Source: BPIH01 sp042408925
GTDB lineage: Bacteria; Chloroflexota; Limnocylindria; Limnocylindrales; CSP1-4
NCBI GenBank assembly: GCA_042408925.1
Contig: JBHOQO010000015.1
Coordinates: forward strand, 1 to 18,301
Length of the DNA stretch: 18,301 nucleotides
Reading direction: 5' to 3'
The position numbers and the translations under genes were made by a program. Shown here piece by piece: positions 8,232 through 14,787 of this stretch; position 1 is the first letter of the stretch; each line of letters starts with the position of its first letter. Under the pieces are notes generated by a model. That model was given only the letters and a program-made list of their open reading frames with translations, searched no databases and was not told the origin of the DNA.

Positions 8232-9650
8232 TCAGGCCGAGAGGTCGGGGTCGTGGGCTGTCACGGCGAGGCGGCCGGGCCGGCTCTCGGTGACGCGGGC
8301 CCCGAAGCCCGGGAGGGTCGGGACGGCGGCGGCGAGGTCGAGCTCGGGATCGTGGCTGACCGTAAAGACGAACTCGCCGGCCGGGCCGGAGGCGACGCCG
8401 ACGTGGTCGACGCCCGGGAGGTGGGCGAGGTGGCGCTTGAAGCCGGCGATACTCGCGACGCTGACGAGGCCGACGACGGCGACCGTCGTCGTGACCGGCG
8501 GGCTCGGTGGGGCGGCGATCTCGTCGCGGGTCCCGAGCAGGCCGGCGAGGCGGGCCGCGAGCTGGGCGTCGTTGAGCCCCTCGAGCTCGTCGCCCTCGGC
8601 GGCCGCGCCCTCGGCGGCCGCGCCCTCGGCGGCCGCACCCTCGAAGGTCGGCCCGCTGATCTCGGAGCCCTCGGCGGTCTCGGCGGCACGGGCGGCGGCC
8701 TCGATGGCAGCGAAGGCGGCCTCGCGGGCGGCCTCGTCGAGCTCGGGGGTCGGGCTTGTCGGCTCGGCGTCGAGCGTTGCTGTCTCGGCGGGTCCGGTCT
8801 CCGCCTCGGGTGCCATCACCTCGGCCTCGGGAGTCATCGCCTCCGCCTCGGGTGCCGCGTCGAGGGGCCCCGGCGTCGGGGTGCGGACGGCGGCCGGCCC
8901 GGCCAGGATCTCGTCGAAGGGCGGCGGCTCGGGGAGGTTGGCGGCGAGGGCGGCGAACTGGGTCGGGTCGTCGACGGCAAGGAGGCGCTCGAAGAAGCGA
9001 TCCATCTCGGCCTCGAAGGCCCCGACGGCGCCCTGGAGGCGCTCGATCTGGGCCTCGATCCGAGCGGCCTGGGCCTCGATCTCCTCCTCGAGGGCCGCCT
9101 TCCGCTCGGCGATCCGACGCTCCGTCTCCTCGCGGATCCGCGCAATCTCGGCCTTCGACCAGTCGCGGATCGCGGCCACGTCGTCGTCGGCGGCGCGGCG
9201 GAGGGCGGTGATCTCCTCGGCCGAGCGGGCGTGGAGCTCCTCGATGAACGCCTTCGACTCGCCCCGGAACTGCTCGAGGACCCGTTCCCGGGCCTCGAGG
9301 GCGGCGGCGTGCATCGCCCGGGCGAGCTCGGCGAGGAAGGCGTTCGAGCGACGACGAACCCCGGGCGCCGTCGTGCCCGGGCTCGGGGTTGGAGACTCCG
9401 GGCTCGGGTTGGCCTCCGCCTCGGCCGGCGCGGCGGTCGGGATCGACTCCGACCCGGACGTCCCGCCGGGAGCGGCGGCGTTGGTGCTGCCGGCCGTCCC
9501 GAGCGCGCCGGGCTCGGCGGGAGCGGGTTCGGTCGCCTCGGCGGGCGTCGATCCGTCGGCTCCTGGATCGGCGTCGCGTGCCGCGTCGGATGCCGAGCGT
9601 TCCGCCGTCCAGGGGAGCCGGAAGCCCGGCCGGGATTCGGTCGTCGCCAT
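8232..9650 (-). CDS. Coiled-coil protein with Ala/Pro/Glu-rich linkers and a C-terminal alpha/beta domain
   Basis: 472 aa from ATG 9650; no recognised family. A short N-terminus with Arg, Pro and Trp (RPGFRLPWTAERSA) is followed by a disordered Ala/Pro/Ser/Thr/Glu-rich stretch (20-98). A long charged helix, almost certainly a coiled coil, runs from about 102 to 225. A second disordered stretch (about 240-385) includes three AEGAA-type repeats. A compact domain follows at about 388-466 (VAVVGLVSVASIAGFKRHL, LPGVDHVGVAS, FVFTVSHDPELDL), which reads as beta-alpha-beta-beta-alpha-beta, ferredoxin-like. There is no membrane segment. An in-frame ATG at 9704 lies inside the -10-like TACGAT (9703-9708), so 9650 is preferred; the purine-rich GGAGAGG (9663-9669) is 12 nt upstream. 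The CpaE-like ATPase follows at 9 nt. Possibly its cargo adaptor or scaffold. Confidence 0.85.
   Translation of the reverse strand: MATTESRPGFRLPWTAERSASDAARDADPGADGSTPAEATEPAPAEPGALGTAGSTNAAAPGGTSGSESIPTAAPAEAEANPSPESPTPSPGTTAPGVRRRSNAFLAELARAMHAAALEARERVLEQFRGESKAFIEELHARSAEEITALRRAADDDVAAIRDWSKAEIARIREETERRIAERKAALEEEIEAQAARIEAQIERLQGAVGAFEAEMDRFFERLLAVDDPTQFAALAANLPEPPPFDEILAGPAAVRTPTPGPLDAAPEAEAMTPEAEVMAPEAETGPAETATLDAEPTSPTPELDEAAREAAFAAIEAAARAAETAEGSEISGPTFEGAAAEGAAAEGAAAEGDELEGLNDAQLAARLAGLLGTRDEIAAPPSPPVTTTVAVVGLVSVASIAGFKRHLAHLPGVDHVGVASGPAGEFVFTVSHDPELDLAAAVPTLPGFGARVTESRPGRLAVTAHDPDLSA
8592..8645. repeat. 15-nt tandem repeat inside the coiled-coil gene
   Basis: Two exact units of GGCCGCGCCCTCGGC (8601-8615, 8616-8630) are flanked by a partial unit before and a diverged one after (8631-8645). 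It encodes Ala-Glu-Gly-Ala-Ala repeats in the second linker and can expand or contract without a frameshift. Confidence 0.8.
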
Positions 9651-9662
9651 GGGTGTCGTGAT

Positions 9663-9669
9663 CCTCTCC
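9663..9669 (-). promoter_or_regulatory. Purine-rich ribosome site for the coiled-coil gene
   Basis: GGAGAGG on the minus strand lies 12 nt upstream of ATG 9650. The spacing is long but usable, and it favours this start over the ATG at 9704. Confidence 0.45.
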
Positions 9670-9702
9670 ACGGTTCGGGCAGGGGACCCGGGGGTCGAGG
9701 GC

Positions 9703-9708
9703 ATCGTA
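9703..9708 (-). promoter_or_regulatory. -10-like TACGAT of the coiled-coil/ATPase operon
   Basis: TACGAT on the minus strand is followed by G, so an ATG (9702-9704) sits within and just after it. Transcription would begin near 9696, leaving about 46 nt before ATG 9650. The identical hexamer on the plus strand at 9809-9814 drives moaA divergently. No -35 is recognisable. Confidence 0.45.
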
Positions 9709-9808
9709 TGAGGGCCGGGTGGGTCGGGTGCAGTCCGCTAGAGGTACCGGCGGATCGCACCGGTGGTACCGCCGGGCGGGTCGGACGACCAAATTCGCGC
9801 CGCGACGG

Positions 9809-9814
9809 TACGAT
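9809..9814 (+). promoter_or_regulatory. -10-like TACGAT 9 nt before the moaA ATG
   Basis: TACGAT is followed by GCCGCAACG and then ATG 9824. There is no Shine-Dalgarno. Transcription starting about 7 nt after the hexamer would leave a leader of 0-4 nt, effectively leaderless. No clear -35 is visible. Confidence 0.5.
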
Positions 9815-9823
9815 GCCGCAACG

Positions 9824-10870
9824 ATGACCGGCGGGCTCGACGCTCCTTCGACACCGCTCCTCGACCGCCTCGGTCGGCCGCTCCGGGACCTCCGGATCTC
9901 GGTCACCGACCGCTGCAACTTCCGCTGCGTCTACTGCATGCCGGCCGAGGTCTTCGGCCGCGACTACGCGTTCCTGCCGCGGCCGATGCTCCTGACCTTC
10001 GAGGAGATCGCCCGGCTGGCTCGGATCTTCGTCGAGCTCGGCGTTCGCAAGCTCCGGATCACCGGCGGCGAACCGCTCGTCCGGCGCGACCTGCCGGTCC
10101 TCGTCGAGCTCCTCGCGGCGCTCCGGACCCCGGACGGCCGGCCCCTCGATCTGACCCTCACGACGAACGGCTCGGCCCTCGCCAAGCTCGCGGCGCCGCT
10201 CGCCGCCGCCGGCCTCCGGCGGATCACCGTCAGCCTCGACTCCCTCGACGATGCGACGTTCCGGCGGATGAACGGCGTCGACTTCCCGGTGACCCGGGTC
10301 CTCGACGGGATCGCCGCTGCCCGGGCGGCGGGTCTCGATCCGATCAAGGTGAACATGGTCGTCCGCCGCGGCCTCAACGAGGATTCGATCGTGCCGATGG
10401 CTCGCTGGGCCCGTGAAGAGGGGCTCGTCCTGCGGTTCATCGAGTACATGGACGTCGGGGCCTCGAACGGCTGGCGACTCGACGACGTCGTCACCGCGGC
10501 CGAGATCATCGAGCGGATCGGGGCGGTCTTGCCCCTCGAGCCGGTCGAGCCGGCGTACCGGGGCGAGGTCGCCAGGCGGTGGCGGTATCGGGACGGTGGC
10601 GGCGAGATCGGGGTCATCGCCTCGGTGAGCGAACCGTTCTGCGGCGACTGCACCCGGGCCCGCCTCTCGGCCGACGGGCAGCTCTACACCTGCCTCTTCG
10701 CCGCCCGCGGCCACGACCTCCGCTCGCTCCTCCGCGCGGGTGCCGACGACGCGGCGATCCGATCCTTCATCGTCGAGCGCTGGACGGGCCGGCGCGACCG
10801 CTACTCGGAGGAGCGGACCGAGGCGACGGCCAGGCTCCCGAAGGTCGAGATGTTCGCCATCGGCGGATGA
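9824..10870 (+). CDS. moaA: GTP 3',8-cyclase (molybdenum cofactor biosynthesis protein MoaA)
   Basis: 348 aa radical-SAM enzyme that, with MoaC, converts GTP to cyclic pyranopterin monophosphate, the first step of molybdenum-cofactor synthesis. The N-terminal cluster motif is C31-x3-C35-x2-C38 (CNFRCVYC). Next come RITGGEPLVRRD (78-89), TNGS (114-117) and the SLDS strand (137-140). The C-terminal second [4Fe-4S] site is C273-x2-C276-x13-C290 (CGDC, then YTC), and the protein ends in the Gly-Gly pair required in MoaA. Length is normal. The ATG 9824 start is chosen because family similarity begins at once (LLDRLGRPLRDLRISVTDRC) and a -10-like hexamer lies 9 nt upstream. No other moa/moe gene is in view, so the pathway genes must lie elsewhere. 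Confidence 0.96.
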   Translation: MTGGLDAPSTPLLDRLGRPLRDLRISVTDRCNFRCVYCMPAEVFGRDYAFLPRPMLLTFEEIARLARIFVELGVRKLRITGGEPLVRRDLPVLVELLAALRTPDGRPLDLTLTTNGSALAKLAAPLAAAGLRRITVSLDSLDDATFRRMNGVDFPVTRVLDGIAAARAAGLDPIKVNMVVRRGLNEDSIVPMARWAREEGLVLRFIEYMDVGASNGWRLDDVVTAAEIIERIGAVLPLEPVEPAYRGEVARRWRYRDGGGEIGVIASVSEPFCGDCTRARLSADGQLYTCLFAARGHDLRSLLRAGADDAAIRSFIVERWTGRRDRYSEERTEATARLPKVEMFAIGG

Positions 10871-10907
10871 GCGCCCGACGGGAGCCGAGCCGGTGATCGA
10901 GCCAGGG

Positions 10908-10982
10908 TTGTCCACCACCCGTCCACGGGGCGGCGGAGGTCGTGGATATCTCCGCCGGCGAGGGCTCGAAGTTCGTGGATAA
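10908..10982. promoter_or_regulatory. Cluster of three DnaA-box-like sites
   Basis: TTGTCCACC (10908-10916, plus strand, 7 of 9 to TTATCCACA), CGTGGATAT (10941-10949, minus strand, 7 of 9) and CGTGGATAA (10974-10982, minus strand, TTATCCACG, 8 of 9) lie within 75 nt between moaA and the PNP gene. A promoter-like TTGACC begins 6 nt after the last one. They may bind DnaA to regulate the downstream promoter. No AT-rich unwinding element is present, so an origin is unlikely. Confidence 0.35.
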
Positions 10983-10987
10983 GTCCC

Positions 10988-11017
10988 TTGACCGCCGGCG
11001 GGCGGGGCGCGTACCGT
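10988..11017 (+). promoter_or_regulatory. Candidate sigma-70-type promoter of the PNP gene
   Basis: TTGACC (10988-10993), 18 nt, then TACCGT (11012-11017). Transcription would start near 11024, giving a leader of about 260 nt that contains the long hairpin at 11138-11199. Confidence 0.45.
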
Positions 11018-11137
11018 ACGACCTGCCCGAAGGGGCCGCAGGGACCCGAGGGCCGGAGATCACATCAACGGCTTTCGACCCACCGGTCGCTTCGGGCGCT
11101 TTCTTGCCCGGTCAGGGCGGCCTCCGGGTCGCCCGCG

Positions 11138-11199
11138 GGCGCTCGCTCGGCGGGACGTGACCGGCATCCCGGTGTCGGTACTCCCGCCGGGCGGGCGTC
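11138..11199 (+). ncRNA. Long structured hairpin in the PNP leader
   Basis: Bases 11138-11155 pair without interruption with 11182-11199: 18 bp, of which 15 are Watson-Crick and 3 are G-U. Within the apical 26 nt, ACCGG (11160-11164) pairs with CCGGT (11169-11173) around a 4-nt loop. No T-run follows, so it is not a standard intrinsic terminator. It lies between the candidate promoter and the PNP start and may be a cis-regulatory leader. It does not match any riboswitch class I can recognise by eye. Confidence 0.45.
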
Positions 11200-11287
11200 A
11201 GGGGGCCGAACCGCTCCGTCGTCTTCCTCGACGCTCCGGCCTCCGGCCCTACCCGCCGTCGGCCCCGCGGCGGCCGCGCCATCCCTC

Positions 11288-12142
11288 ATGTCGTCGCCGG
11301 CCGTGATCCCGCCCGCCGAGCAGCCGGCCCGCCTCGCCGCCCTGGAAGCGGCCGTGCGGCGCCGCTCCGACCTCCGCCCGGCCGTCGGGATCGTCCTCGG
11401 ATCGGGGCTCGGCGGCCTCGCCGACGCCCTCACCGAGCCCGTCGCCATCCCCTTCGCCGAGCTTCCCGGCTGGCCGCCGGCGACGGCTCCCGGCCACGCC
11501 GGCCGCCTCCTCCTCGGCCGCCTCGAGGGGGTCCCGGTCGCCTGCCTCCAGGGCCGCTTCCACCTCTACGAAGGCCACGACCCGGGCCTCGTCGTCGAGC
11601 CCGTCCTCCTCATGGGTCGCCTCGGCGCCCGGATCGTCGTCCTGACGAACGCCGCCGGCGGTGTGAACCCGGCCTTCGGGCCGGGCACCCTCATGATCAT
11701 CGCCGATCACCTCAACCTCACCGGTCGGAACCCGCTCGTGGGCCCGAACGCCGACGAGGTCGGGCCGCGCTTCCCCGACCTCAGCGAGGCCTGGAGCCCC
11801 CGGCTACGGGCGGCGCTCCGTGCCGCCGGGGAGGCCGAGGGGGTCGCCCTGGCCGAGGGCGTCTACGCCGGGCTCCTCGGCCCGACCTACGAGACGCCGG
11901 CCGAGGTTCGGATGCTCCGGACCCTCGGCGCCGACGCGGTCGGGATGTCGACGGTCCTCGAGGCGATCGCGGCCCGCTGGGCGGGCCTCGAGATCTGCGG
12001 CGTCTCCCTCGTCACGAACGCGGCCGCCGGCCTCACCGGAGCGCCGCTCAGCCACGAGGAGGTCCTGGCCACGGGAGCCGAGGCCGGCCCCCGCCTCGCC
12101 CGCGTCCTCCGTCGCTTCGTCCGTGAGGTCGGGCCGGGCTGA
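11288..12142 (+). CDS. Purine-nucleoside phosphorylase (trimeric PNP type)
   Basis: 284 aa. It cleaves (deoxy)inosine and (deoxy)guanosine with phosphate in purine salvage, in the cytoplasm. Motifs of the trimeric, PNP/MTAP-type family are GIVLGSGLGGLAD (34-46, phosphate loop), GHAGRL with His70, QGRFHLYEGHD (88-98), TNAAGG (120-125), AGLLGPTYETPAE (194-206), DAVGMSTV (216-223, substrate Met) and the VTNAAAG run with Asn244 for the purine base. ATG 11288 fits the family N-terminus; the frame is open further upstream but that part has no similarity. There is no clear Shine-Dalgarno. Escherichia coli-type hexameric DeoD is excluded by the motifs; methylthioadenosine phosphorylase is a less likely alternative. 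It converges on thyX with 21 nt between the stops. Confidence 0.93.
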   Translation: MSSPAVIPPAEQPARLAALEAAVRRRSDLRPAVGIVLGSGLGGLADALTEPVAIPFAELPGWPPATAPGHAGRLLLGRLEGVPVACLQGRFHLYEGHDPGLVVEPVLLMGRLGARIVVLTNAAGGVNPAFGPGTLMIIADHLNLTGRNPLVGPNADEVGPRFPDLSEAWSPRLRAALRAAGEAEGVALAEGVYAGLLGPTYETPAEVRMLRTLGADAVGMSTVLEAIAARWAGLEICGVSLVTNAAAGLTGAPLSHEEVLATGAEAGPRLARVLRRFVREVGPG

Positions 12143-12163
12143 GGGCTGGCCGGTGGGCCCGGT

Positions 12164-13042
12164 CTAGCTGCCGGGCTCGGTGGGTGCCGCCCGCGCCGGG
12201 CCGCCGACCGGTGACCTCCCCGCCCGGCTCGCCTTCGACGCCTCGGCCCAGGCGGCGAGGACGACGTCCTTGTGGGGCCGGATCGGGCAGTGGCCGTCGC
12301 GGTTGCCGAACTCGTCGCAGTACCCGAGGGGCACGCACTTCGGGGCGAGGAAGGCGCCGAGGAAGGGGCTGACCGAGAAGACCTCATGGCGGATGAGCTG
12401 GAAGAGGCGCCGGATCTCCCACTGGGCCATCGTGCAGAGCCGGAGGCCGGCCATGTGGATGAGGGCCCGCAGGTTTGCCGTCATGACGAGGTTCGTCCGG
12501 GTCGCGTTCGGGAAGACGAAGCGGGCGTCCTCGCCCGGGACACCGGCCTCGAGGAGCGCCTCGTAGGTCTCGAGGGCGCCGGCGATCTGGGCCTCGTACC
12601 GGGCGCGGAGGTCGGGATCGGCCTCGGCGATCGAGGCCGGCAGGACCGTCGCCGCCTCCTTGTACTTCACGTACCGCTGGCTCTGCTGATCGAAGGCGAC
12701 CCCGACCCGGTGCCGGACCAGCTGGTGCGACAGGGTTCGGCTCACGCCGCTGATGGCGAAGGTGAAGACGACGTGCTCGATGGTGCTGCCGTGCCCCGAT
12801 TCGATGACACGGCTGATGAGGCGCTGCATCTTCGCCGGCTCGACCTCGCCGGCCACGGCCCGCCGGAAGATGGACTCGGGGTCCTCCTCGGAATAGCAGG
12901 TCCGGCAGGCGGTCCAGATGATGGGGACGTAGTAGCGCTCGGCGATCTCGCGGGTCGGGAAGAGGAGCGTCGCCCGGATCCCGAGCTCGTGGCGGGCGGG
13001 GCTCCGGGGGGTCGCGGCGGGACGGGCCGGGCTCGACGTCAT
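12164..13042 (-). CDS. thyX: Flavin-dependent thymidylate synthase
   Basis: 292 aa FAD enzyme that makes dTMP from dUMP with methylene-tetrahydrofolate and NADPH. Family landmarks are TACRTCYSEEDP (44-55), ESGHGSTIEH (81-90), the signature RHR (110-112) ending in SQRY (121-124), NATRTNLVMTANLRALIHM and the late RRLFQLIR. The signature has eight residues between RHR and the Ser, where the textbook ThyX motif has seven. A 17-residue Ser/Ala/Pro/Arg-rich N-terminal lead and a 35-residue Ala/Pro-rich tail look disordered. The frame continues far upstream through two other genes in Arg/Pro-rich shadow sequence, so ATG 13042 is chosen: it lies 8 nt after TAGACT. The MFS gene ends 11 nt upstream on the same strand. 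Confidence 0.96.
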   Translation of the reverse strand: MTSSPARPAATPRSPARHELGIRATLLFPTREIAERYYVPIIWTACRTCYSEEDPESIFRRAVAGEVEPAKMQRLISRVIESGHGSTIEHVVFTFAISGVSRTLSHQLVRHRVGVAFDQQSQRYVKYKEAATVLPASIAEADPDLRARYEAQIAGALETYEALLEAGVPGEDARFVFPNATRTNLVMTANLRALIHMAGLRLCTMAQWEIRRLFQLIRHEVFSVSPFLGAFLAPKCVPLGYCDEFGNRDGHCPIRPHKDVVLAAWAEASKASRAGRSPVGGPARAAPTEPGS

Positions 13043-13050
13043 CGCCGTGG

Positions 13051-13056
13051 AGTCTA
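13051..13056 (-). promoter_or_regulatory. -10-like TAGACT 8 nt before thyX, overlapping the MFS stop codon
   Basis: TAGACT on the minus strand starts with the TAG stop of the MFS gene (13054-13056) and is followed by CCACGGCG and ATG 13042. There is no Shine-Dalgarno for thyX. The spacing predicts a leaderless transcript in addition to any read-through from the MFS gene. Confidence 0.45.
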
Positions 13057-14421
13057 ACCGGCCCCGGCGTCCGGTGCGCCGGGCGCGTCCGACGGAGCGG
13101 CCGGCCCGGCGGCCGGTACGGCGCTCACCGCGGGACCTCGCCGCGTCGGGCGCTCCGGGCGGACGAACCACCACCAGTAGAGCGCGGTCGCCACGCTGTA
13201 CGAGGCGATGACCGTGAGGAAGTTCACGGCGTAGCCGCGCTCGAACCCGAGGTTCGCCTGGACGAGGCTGTAGTACGGCCCCCCGACGACCCAGCCGGCC
13301 GACCAGACGAGGCTCATCGCCGCCGAGAGCGACGCCCGTTCGGCCGGGGCGGCCCGTTCCATGGCGAAGGCCGAGAGGATCGGGTTCCCGGCGTTCATGA
13401 GGGCGTTCCGGACGGCGAGGGCGACGAGGACGAGGGGCAGGACCGGAACCCAACCGAGGACGACGAGGAAGGGGATGCTCGCCCCCTGGACGGCGACGAC
13501 CGAGCCCATCTGACCAAAGCGCCGGGCGAGCGCCGGCTGGAGGAGGGTCGCGAGGGCGGTTCCGAGGGCCGCCACGGCGAAGGCGCCGTTGAGCGTCGCG
13601 ATGTCGAGGCCGAACTTCCGCTGGATGTAGAGGTTCAGGAACGGGATGCACTGGCCGGCCCCGACCGAGATGAGGAAGCCCGGGACGAGGAGGCGGGCGA
13701 AGAGGCCGGGGTCGGAGACCGTGATCCAGCGGCCGAGGCGGCCGCGGTTCGGGCCGGGGTCGCCCGGCGGGGGTCGGAGGTCGGGGAGGCGACGGGCCGG
13801 CGGGCGGTCGTCGCCGAGCCGCCAGGCGACGACGATCGAGGCGACGAGGAGGACGACCATCGCCGCGACGATGACCCGGTACGCCGCCGGGCCGCTCGGG
13901 TCGAAGCCGCCGACGGCGGCGACGACGGCCGCGAGGAGCCCCCCGACCAGGGCCGCCCCGACGGTCGTGACGTTGCCGATCGCCGCCTGGAGGGCGAAGA
14001 GCTCGTTCCGGTGTTCCGGCCGCGAGTGCTCGCTCAGGTAGGGGTTGGCGAGGACGAAGAACGCCTCCTGGCCGGCTCCGAAGAGGGCCCCTAGGGCGAT
14101 GAACGCCGGCGCCGAGCGGACGACCAGGAACCCGGCGACGGCGGCGGTCATGAGGGCGAGGCCGGCGACGATGACGAGCCGCCGCCCGAGGCCGTCCGAG
14201 GCGGCACCGGCCGGGAGGGCGGCGAGGACGCCGGCCGCCGAGGCGGCGGTCGCCACGAGACCGATGACGGCCGGGCTGATCCCGAGGGAGGCGAGGTAGA
14301 GGTTGAAGTCGACCCAGTAGAGGCTGATCGCGCCGCCCGAGACGAAGGTCAGGACGAGGAAGACGCGGGCGTCGCGCTCGAAGCCGGTGTAGGTCCGGGC
14401 GAAGGCGGCGATGCGGTTCAG
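13054..14421 (-). CDS. Major facilitator superfamily transporter (apparent CTG start)
   Basis: 455 aa inner-membrane permease, substrate unknown. The first membrane helix (VFLVLTFVSGGAISLYW and following, about residues 20-45 from the CTG) precedes the second helix and the MFS motif-A loop GAASDGLGRRLVIV. Roughly 11-12 hydrophobic segments follow, with a charged loop near the middle (RLGDDRPPARRLPDLRPP). The only in-frame ATG/GTG/TTG is GTG 14256, which would delete helix 1. Between the in-frame stop at 14488-14490 and that GTG I find no standard start. CTG 14421, 4 nt after GGAGGT, gives the family-like N-terminus NRIAAFARTYTGFERDARVF. The start is therefore uncertain (an ATC at 14412 is the other option). 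Downstream of the zinc-ribbon gene by 66 nt; thyX follows at 11 nt. Confidence 0.85.
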   Translation of the reverse strand: MNRIAAFARTYTGFERDARVFLVLTFVSGGAISLYWVDFNLYLASLGISPAVIGLVATAASAAGVLAALPAGAASDGLGRRLVIVAGLALMTAAVAGFLVVRSAPAFIALGALFGAGQEAFFVLANPYLSEHSRPEHRNELFALQAAIGNVTTVGAALVGGLLAAVVAAVGGFDPSGPAAYRVIVAAMVVLLVASIVVAWRLGDDRPPARRLPDLRPPPGDPGPNRGRLGRWITVSDPGLFARLLVPGFLISVGAGQCIPFLNLYIQRKFGLDIATLNGAFAVAALGTALATLLQPALARRFGQMGSVVAVQGASIPFLVVLGWVPVLPLVLVALAVRNALMNAGNPILSAFAMERAAPAERASLSAAMSLVWSAGWVVGGPYYSLVQANLGFERGYAVNFLTVIASYSVATALYWWWFVRPERPTRRGPAVSAVPAAGPAAPSDAPGAPDAGAG

Positions 14422-14425
14422 GAGG

Positions 14426-14431
14426 ACCTCC
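14426..14431 (-). promoter_or_regulatory. Shine-Dalgarno of the MFS gene
   Basis: GGAGGT on the minus strand lies 4 nt before CTG 14421 and 13 nt before ATC 14412. It shows that translation starts near here rather than at GTG 14256. Confidence 0.55.
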
Positions 14432-14487
14432 GGTTCGGTCGGGGGACGCCGAGGGACTGCCCCGACCGCTCGGCGGAGTCCGCCGGG

Positions 14488-14700
14488 CTAGAGGTGGTCG
14501 GAGCAGGAGAGAAAGTAGCCGCAGCGGCAGACGAGCTTGCAGGCCCGATCGCGGAGCCGGGCCCCGCAGTTCGGGCAGGTCAGGAGGACCTCGCCCGGGT
14601 CGAGCGCCGGCTCGGCGCGGGCGGCCATGGGGCTCGGCTGGATGCGCCGCGCCCTGAGGACCGGAGCCGCGGCGGGACTCGACCGGTCGTCCTGCTGCAT
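14488..14700 (-). CDS. Small zinc-ribbon protein
   Basis: 70 aa. After a 35-residue disordered, Arg/Pro/Ala-rich N-terminus comes CPNCGARLRDRACKLVCRCG and then YFLSCSDHL at the end. The cysteines are 42, 45, 54, 58, 60 and 66. The CxxC pair and the later Cys pair should bind one zinc. The CKLVC...CGYFLSCSD tail matches a small conserved bacterial protein type I have seen but whose function I do not know. The start is firm: ATG 14700 lies 6 nt after TACGAT. First gene of a reverse-strand series with the MFS transporter and thyX. Confidence 0.8.
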   Translation of the reverse strand: MQQDDRSSPAAAPVLRARRIQPSPMAARAEPALDPGEVLLTCPNCGARLRDRACKLVCRCGYFLSCSDHL

Positions 14701-14706
14701 GGCGCC

Positions 14707-14712
14707 ATCGTA
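14707..14712 (-). promoter_or_regulatory. -10-like TACGAT 6 nt before the zinc-ribbon ATG
   Basis: TACGAT on the minus strand is followed by GGCGCC and ATG 14700, with no Shine-Dalgarno: leaderless geometry. An inverted repeat abuts it on the upstream side (14713-14733). Confidence 0.5.
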
Positions 14713-14733
14713 GCCGGTCGAAGACCGACCGGC
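14713..14733. repeat. Inverted repeat GCCGGTC-N7-GACCGGC
   Basis: A perfect 7-bp inverted repeat with a 7-nt spacer touches the -10 of the zinc-ribbon gene and lies 54 nt past the stop of the cyclase-like gene. It could be an operator in the -10/-35 region of the zinc-ribbon promoter, or a T-less terminator for the upstream operon. Confidence 0.4.
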
Positions 14734-14787
14734 GGGGCGACGTCCGAAGCGACGCTCCGAACGATCCAGCCCGATCGAGACGCCGGG

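Noticed and set aside
6396..9827. A forward open frame of over 1,100 codons opposite the ATPase and coiled-coil genes
   Set aside because: It is the antisense shadow of two well-supported reverse genes. The Gly/Asp/Arg-rich translation has no domain and crosses the moaA promoter.
10908..10982. Chromosomal replication origin
   Set aside because: No AT-rich unwinding region and no dnaA, dnaN, gyrB or rpmH nearby; only three imperfect boxes.
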